A stretch of DNA of 7,414 nt from Clostridiales bacterium (lineage in GTDB: Bacteria; Bacillota; Clostridia; Christensenellales; Aristaeellaceae). Where the stretch lies: assembly GCA_012513735.1 (NCBI GenBank), contig JAAZBR010000230.1, forward strand, positions 1 through 7,414, written 5' to 3'. This document shows positions 6,728-7,414 of this stretch, in pieces. The translations under genes and the position numbers were made by a program. The number at the start of each line of letters is the position of its first letter. Position 1 is the first letter of the stretch. The notes under the pieces were generated by a model. That model did not search any database. It was not told the DNA's origin and worked only from the letters and a program-made list of their open reading frames with translations.

Positions 6728-6783
6728 CCCTTGCTCCTTCCCAGGGCGCTGCCCTGCATCCGAGCCAGCATAGCAAGGGATGA
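6724..6783. repeat. 12-bp perfect inverted repeat spanning the pyrC promoter and start codon
   Basis: On the plus strand, TCATCCCTTGCT (6724-6735) and AGCAAGGGATGA (6772-6783) are exact reverse complements separated by 36 bases. One arm contains the pyrC start codon and the last two bases of its ribosome site. The other fills most of the -35/-10 spacer and touches the first base of the -10. The leader hairpin (6742-6756) is nested inside. Transcripts from the local promoter would lack the upstream arm, so an RNA stem could form only in transcripts starting further upstream. Otherwise it may act as paired protein sites on DNA. Function unknown. Confidence 0.75.
6742..6756 (-). promoter_or_regulatory. 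Small hairpin in the pyrC leader
   Basis: CAGGGC-AGC-GCCCTG: a perfect 6-bp GC-rich stem with a 3-base loop, lying almost entirely across the short leader. It ends one base before the GAAGGAG ribosome site. It is not followed by a T-run, so it is not a terminator. It could stabilise the 5' end or influence ribosome loading on pyrC, as a leader hairpin does in enterobacterial pyrC; that parallel is inference. Confidence 0.5.
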
Positions 6784-6795
6784 CGAACTTGTCAA
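6767..6795 (-). promoter_or_regulatory. Main pyr operon promoter (sigma-A type)
   Basis: On the minus strand, a perfect TTGACA (6795-6790), a 17-base spacer (6789-6773) and TATGCT (6772-6767; 4/6 match to TATAAT). The sequence just upstream of the -35 is A/T-rich (about 6796-6835) and could act as an UP-like element. Transcription would begin at about 6761-6759, giving a leader of only about 33 bases before pyrC. That is too short for a PyrR-type attenuator, and no PyrR-binding-loop-like sequence was seen. Sequence quality of the match is high; activity is untested. Confidence 0.8.
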
Positions 6796-7032
6796 TCCGT
6801 TTTGAAATAAATGTTCGGTATTATTCAGCTTTTTGCGGGAACGCTCTTAAATTTTCCCATATGATACCCCCGGGTCCTTGTTCACATAGGAGATGATGTT
6901 AGACCACGATTATCACACAGCGCGTCTCATCTTTTCGATTGTAACCCCTGAACACATAGAGCATGATTATATTTGTCACAACAAGATATGCAGCTCGTCT
7001 GTTTTGGGGCCATAAAATACACCTGTACAGGA

Positions 7033-7071
7033 TACAAAACAGGGTCCTGCCGCAAATGTGGAAGGACCCTG
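7033..7071 (-). terminator. Intrinsic terminator of the MaoC-type hydratase gene
   Basis: On the minus strand CAGGGTCCT (7071-7063) pairs perfectly with AGGACCCTG (7048-7040), a 9-bp stem with a 14-base loop, followed by TTTTGTAT. It begins 22 bases after the TAA at 7094. The T-run is short (four, then interrupted), so efficiency may be moderate and some read-through toward pyrC is possible. There is no T-run in the plus direction, so it acts on the minus strand only. Confidence 0.72.
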
Positions 7072-7093
7072 GTATTCAATAGTTGTTGTCCGC

Positions 7094-7414
7094 TTATCCC
7101 TTTTTGGGGGGCATGACAGTGGCTTCGCCAACCACAACGGGATCGCCGTCGGGGTTAACAATCAGGCAATCAAGGATCACGCGGTTTTTTTCCACCAAGA
7201 CCTCCTTGACCGTGATGCTGGCGGTGAGCTGCTCACCAAAGTGTACGGGCTTGGTGAACTTCAGGGTCTGTCCGGTATAGATAGTGCCCAGCCCTGGCAG
7301 TTTGGTGCCCAGCAGTGCGCTGAAGAGAGATGCCACCAACATCCCGTGCACAATGCGTGTTTTGAACATGGTGGTTTGCGCATATGCCTCATCCAGATGC
7401 GCAGGGTTGTTGTC
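7094..7414 (-). CDS. MaoC/PhaJ-type (R)-specific enoyl-CoA hydratase (partial, N-terminus outside window)
   Basis: Hot-dog-fold enzyme of the MaoC-like dehydratase family, expected to hydrate trans-2-enoyl-CoA to (R)-3-hydroxyacyl-CoA or run the reverse. The frame is open from the window edge to TAA at 7096-7094, giving 106 visible residues; a full protein is usually about 135-150, so roughly 30-45 N-terminal residues are missing. The visible part starts in the hydratase signature DNNPAHLDEAYAQTTMFKTR, with the catalytic dyad as the first (Asp) and sixth (His) visible residues. It continues with IVHGMLVASLFSALLG, the typical central helix and dimer region, and ends in a beta sheet (GQTLKFTKPVHFGEQL, then VVVGEATVMP). 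A start at the internal ATG (7369) would remove the catalytic residues, so the gene surely begins beyond 7414. A terminator follows at once, so it is not part of the pyr operon. Substrate and pathway are not evident here. Confidence 0.88.
   Translation of the reverse strand, partial: DNNPAHLDEAYAQTTMFKTRIVHGMLVASLFSALLGTKLPGLGTIYTGQTLKFTKPVHFGEQLTASITVKEVLVEKNRVILDCLIVNPDGDPVVVGEATVMPPKKG

Larger units (their letters stand above)
6728..7093 (-). other. Intergenic region upstream of pyrC
   Basis: A 366-base gap, more A/T-rich than the genes. It holds the terminator of the upstream hydratase gene (about 7033-7071) and, at its other end, the pyrC promoter, leader hairpin and inverted repeat. 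Between them (about 6800-7030) only very short reading frames without ribosome sites occur on either strand. No tRNA, riboswitch or PyrR-binding loop was recognised. A lone TATAAT (minus strand, about 6972-6967) has no matching -35. Confidence 0.7.

Noticed and set aside
6847..6901. Short protein-like fragment in the intergenic region (minus strand, ISYVNKDPGVSYGKI) resembling the start of a winged-helix domain.
   Set aside because: Only about 17 residues between stop codons and no continuation of homology in the other frames; too little to call a pseudogene.
6875..6960. Two similar minus-strand sequences sharing CTATGTG (near 6959 and 6889), considered as paired regulator sites.
   Set aside because: Only seven identical contiguous bases, about 70 bases apart, with no dyad symmetry and far from the promoter.
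6899..6964. A 21-residue minus-strand frame (begins MLYVFRGYNRK) in the intergenic region, considered as a leader peptide.
   Set aside because: No ribosome site upstream, no pyrimidine-related codon run, and no attenuator hairpins downstream; the length is easily reached by chance.
7022..7031. Perfect 10-bp palindrome CCTGTACAGG just past the hydratase terminator.
   Set aside because: A 10-bp palindrome is expected by chance about once per kilobase, and it sits next to no promoter or start codon.
1160..7093. Looked for PyrR-binding loops, riboswitches, tRNAs, CRISPR repeats and insertion-sequence ends.
   Set aside because: None recognised; apart from the control regions described, the interval is continuous coding sequence with no frameshifts or mobile-element traces.

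Overview
The window holds a complete, compact operon for the late steps of de novo pyrimidine (UMP) synthesis, flanked by two unrelated partial genes. Every gene lies on the minus strand, so transcription runs from high to low coordinates. PyrK together with an NAD-type (class 1B) PyrD, a separate PyrI, strong GGAGG ribosome sites and GC-rich codons point to a Gram-positive Clostridia/Firmicutes bacterium. A gut Oscillospiraceae-like lineage is plausible. This assignment is inferred from gene content; no marker gene is present.

Layout from right to left: (1) 7414-7094, the C-terminal part of a MaoC/PhaJ-type (R)-specific enoyl-CoA hydratase, followed by a hairpin terminator at about 7071-7033. 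(2) 7093-6728, an AT-richer intergenic region with no convincing gene. It ends in a near-consensus sigma-A promoter (TTGACA-17-TATGCT), a short leader with a small hairpin, and a 12-bp inverted repeat whose arms cover the pyrC start codon and the promoter spacer. (3) 6727-1160, the operon pyrC-pyrK-pyrD-pyrF-pyrE-pyrB-pyrI. Neighbouring genes overlap by 4 or 14 bases or abut. Three different start codons (ATG, GTG, TTG) sit in NTGA stop/start overlaps. (4) 1159-1048, a short intergenic gap with a second promoter that has a dyad over its -10 box. I see no good intrinsic terminator for the pyr operon here. (5) 1047-1, the N-terminal 349 residues of an ABC-transporter solute-binding protein, cut by the window edge.

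How the genes work together: PyrB (catalytic) and PyrI (regulatory) form aspartate transcarbamoylase, which makes carbamoyl-aspartate. PyrC cyclises it to dihydroorotate. The PyrD-PyrK complex oxidises that to orotate with NAD+ as final acceptor. PyrE adds ribose-5-phosphate from PRPP, and PyrF decarboxylates OMP to UMP. Carbamoyl-phosphate synthase (carAB) is not in the window, and neither is pyrR.

The coding content is ordinary housekeeping metabolism and I do not see a novel system. The points worth a second look are the architecture of the pyrC control region, a Lys in place of a normally conserved substrate-binding Asn in PyrC, the graded start codons in the overlaps, and the unusual N-terminus and promoter dyad of the solute-binding protein.
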